The position numbers and the translations under genes are program-made. The notes beneath the pieces are model-generated. The model did no database searches. It was not told the DNA's origin and was given only the letters and a program-made list of their open reading frames with translations. This document shows, one piece after another, positions 62,483 to 64,000 of a stretch of 64,000 nucleotides of DNA. Source of the DNA: Streptomyces asoensis. Its GTDB lineage: Bacteria; Actinomycetota; Actinomycetes; Streptomycetales; Streptomycetaceae. The number at the start of each line of letters is the position of its first letter. Position 1 is the first letter of the stretch. The stretch covers positions 558,001 through 622,000 of the forward strand of contig NZ_CP049838.1 of the NCBI RefSeq assembly GCF_013085465.1, given 5' to 3'.

Positions 62483-62875
62483 TCACGCGGTGGCCCGTCG
62501 TCGTGCGTACGCCTCGATCTCGATCTTCATGCGGGGATCGGCGAGGCCGCACACCAGCATCGTGGCGGCCGGTCGGACCTGCCCGAAGGCGCGACGCAGG
62601 ACCGGCCAGCACGGCTCGAAGTCGGCCCGCTCGGGCAACAGATAGCGCACCCGCACCACGTCGGCGAAGGTGCACTTCGCTTCGGTCAGCGCGGCCTCGA
62701 TGTTGCTCAGGCACTGCTCGGCCTGTTCCACGACGTCATCGGAGATCGTCATGGTGGCGTAGTGGAATCCGGTGGTCCCGGACACCTGGACCCAGTCGCC
62801 GTCGACCACGGCGCGGGCATAGCCGATCTGCTCTTCGAACGTCGAGCCGCTGAGGATGGAACGTCGCTCCGTCAT
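62483..62875 (-). CDS. RidA (YjgF) family protein
   Basis: This 130-residue protein starts at ATG 62873-62875. The RidA pattern is visible as GYARAVVDGDWVQVSGTTGF, DVVEQAEQCLSNIEAALTEA and the C-terminal AATMLVCGLADPRMKIEIEA. The Arg that binds the carboxylate in active RidA enzymes (usually in an R-x-TS segment) appears replaced in PAATMLVCG, so enamine deaminase activity is uncertain. It is divergent from a LysR gene that probably controls it. Confidence 0.88.
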   Translation of the reverse strand: MTERRSILSGSTFEEQIGYARAVVDGDWVQVSGTTGFHYATMTISDDVVEQAEQCLSNIEAALTEAKCTFADVVRVRYLLPERADFEPCWPVLRRAFGQVRPAATMLVCGLADPRMKIEIEAYARRRATA

Positions 62876-62947
62876 GCGCCGGACGCTAGGTGACCAGCAC
62901 AGATACGTCCAATACGGCTTCAGGCATGGGGTGATATCTCTAGGCGT

Positions 62948-63850
62948 ATGGAGCGCCCCGAACTTCCCCTTCAGCAGCTGCACGCCTTCGTGGTACTCGC
63001 CGAGGAACTCCACTTCGGCCGCGCCGCCACCCGCCTGGGCATCGCCCAGCCGCCACTGAGCCAGCAGATCCGGCGGCTGGAGGACAGGGTCGGGCACGCG
63101 CTGTTCAGCCGCGAGCCAGGGCGCATCGGCCTCACCCCGGCGGGCCGCGAACTCCTCCCCCCGGCCCGGCATGCCCTCACCGGCCTCGCGGACGGCCTGG
63201 CCGCAGCCCGCGAAGTCGGCAGCGGCAGAGCAGGCCGCCTGCGGATCGGCTTCGCCGCCTCCCTGGCCCTGACCGTCCTGCCCGGCCTGCTGCGCACCTT
63301 TCGGGAACGGTTTCCCGCCGTGCAACTGGACATCCAGGAAATGACCACCACACCGCAACTGGCCGCTCTGCGCGAGAGGACCATCGACCTCGGCCTGCTG
63401 CGCGAGCCGCCTGCCCACGACGCGGAACTCGGATTCGGGACCGTGCTGACCGAGCGGTTCGTGGCCGTCCTGCCGTCCGCGCACCCATTGGCGGCGCAAC
63501 GACTCGTCCGCGTCGAGCAGTTGGCGGGCTGCCCCTTTGTGCTCCTGCCTCGCGCCGTCGGCCCGCCGCTGTACGACCAGATCACCGGCCTGTGCGTCGC
63601 GGCGGGCTTCACGCCCCGGGTGGCTCAGCACGCCGTGGAATGGCAGACCGTCTGCGCCCTGGTGGAAACCGGCCTGGGCGTGTCACTTGCCCCGGAGAGC
63701 ATCCGCCGTATCCGCCTCAAAGGCGTTGCCTTCCGACGGATCGAGCCCGGCATCGCTCGCACACGAGTCGCCGTCGCCTGGCGTAAGAACGACTCCAACC
63801 CCCTGGTCCCACGCCTCCTGGCGGCTCTCGACCAAGAGCCGCCGGTCTGA
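62948..63850 (+). CDS. LysR-family transcriptional regulator
   Basis: This 300-residue LysR regulator has the HTH QQLHAFVVLAEELHFGRAATRLGIAQPPLSQQIRRLEDRVG, followed by LFSREPGRIGLTPAGRELL. The effector domain begins GRLRIGFAASLALTVLPGLL and runs to the end. The 72-bp gap to the divergent RidA gene contains an AGATA...TATCT dyad (62901-62939) as a candidate binding site. Little leader sequence lies ahead of ATG 62948, so translation may be leaderless. Confidence 0.92.
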   Translation: MERPELPLQQLHAFVVLAEELHFGRAATRLGIAQPPLSQQIRRLEDRVGHALFSREPGRIGLTPAGRELLPPARHALTGLADGLAAAREVGSGRAGRLRIGFAASLALTVLPGLLRTFRERFPAVQLDIQEMTTTPQLAALRERTIDLGLLREPPAHDAELGFGTVLTERFVAVLPSAHPLAAQRLVRVEQLAGCPFVLLPRAVGPPLYDQITGLCVAAGFTPRVAQHAVEWQTVCALVETGLGVSLAPESIRRIRLKGVAFRRIEPGIARTRVAVAWRKNDSNPLVPRLLAALDQEPPV

Positions 63851-63878
63851 CGGCCCTGGCCCGAACGGCCACTCTGCC

Positions 63879-64000
63879 TCAGGAAAGGTCGATCGGACCG
63901 GTGCGGTCGATGAAACGTCCCGAGCCGGCGCCGGGCGCCTCGGTTGCGAGGCGGACGATCGCGTCGGTGCCCTCGGTGACGGACTGCGGGCCGCTGTGGC
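63879..64000 (-). CDS. SDR oxidoreductase, C-terminal end (cut by window edge)
   Basis: Reading the minus strand from base 64000, an open frame ends at TGA (63879-63881). It encodes a tail that includes SGPQSVTEGTDAIVRLATEA and ends GRFIDRTGPIDLS. This matches the C-terminal region of short-chain dehydrogenases that end in a GxFxDRxGPI pattern. The rest lies outside the window. It converges on the LysR gene. Confidence 0.7.
   Translation of the reverse strand, partial: HSGPQSVTEGTDAIVRLATEAPGAGSGRFIDRTGPIDLS

Overview
The window is a 64 kb piece of a high-GC actinobacterial chromosome, almost certainly Streptomyces. Signs are the strong third-position GC, GTG/TTG starts with GGAGG-type ribosome sites, a mycothiol-type formaldehyde dehydrogenase, a gamma-butyrolactone-receptor-like regulator, a DUF6153/DUF305 pair, and dispersed repeats of the kind found between Streptomyces genes. 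No rRNA, tRNA, CRISPR or insertion sequence was seen. Both window edges cut genes.

Region 1 (1-13.8 kb) is a CoA-thioester catabolic cluster. A minus-strand run holds a translationally coupled pair of acyl-CoA dehydrogenases, a non-standard thiolase/lipid-transfer protein with its DUF35 OB-fold partner, a MFE-2-type short-chain dehydrogenase, an ANL-like fragment protein and a PaaK-like CoA ligase. It is divergent from a plus-strand run: amidohydrolase, GNAT-acyl-CoA-synthetase fusion (PatA-like), luciferase-like oxidoreductase and thioesterase. A further acyl-CoA dehydrogenase converges on that run. The layout recalls operons that degrade steroid or branched side chains, but the substrate cannot be read from the sequence.

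Region 2 (13.9-24.8 kb) is a set of small regulator/enzyme modules: a second-type LexA, ArsR with a quinone-oxidoreductase, a Ser/Thr kinase with a Tyr-rich outer loop, a VOC protein with a WYL regulator, and TetR with an APC permease and a YtcJ-like amidohydrolase. Several have clear operator-like inverted repeats in their divergent promoters.

Region 3 (24.8-49.9 kb) is the main find: an apparently complete route from choline to serine. Import is by an OpuA-type ABC system. Oxidation runs choline to betaine aldehyde (GMC dehydrogenase), to glycine betaine (aldehyde dehydrogenase), to dimethylglycine (Rieske oxygenase with ferredoxin and reductase), to sarcosine (dimethylglycine oxidase), to glycine (four-subunit sarcosine oxidase, with delta and alpha fused here), to serine (GlyA). 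FolD, PurU and a MetF-like protein handle folate one-carbon units. A mycothiol formaldehyde dehydrogenase and a metallo-hydrolase handle free formaldehyde. All seven promoter regions of this pathway carry the same bipartite operator: two 17-bp GTTGC-N7-GCAAC boxes exactly 19 bp apart (36 bp in all). There are eight copies, because the ferredoxin promoter has two. One copy lies between the choline dehydrogenase gene and a divergent IclR-family gene, the best candidate regulator. I infer a single-regulator choline/betaine regulon.

Region 4 (50-64 kb) holds a DHA2 exporter, a BlaI-type repressor, a gamma-butyrolactone-receptor-like TetR with an ARE-like site, an SDR/TetR divergent pair with an 18-bp repeated operator, a secreted SGNH esterase, a FUSC-type membrane protein, a cytochrome P450, a DUF6153/DUF305 pair, and a RidA/LysR pair. 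It ends with a truncated SDR.
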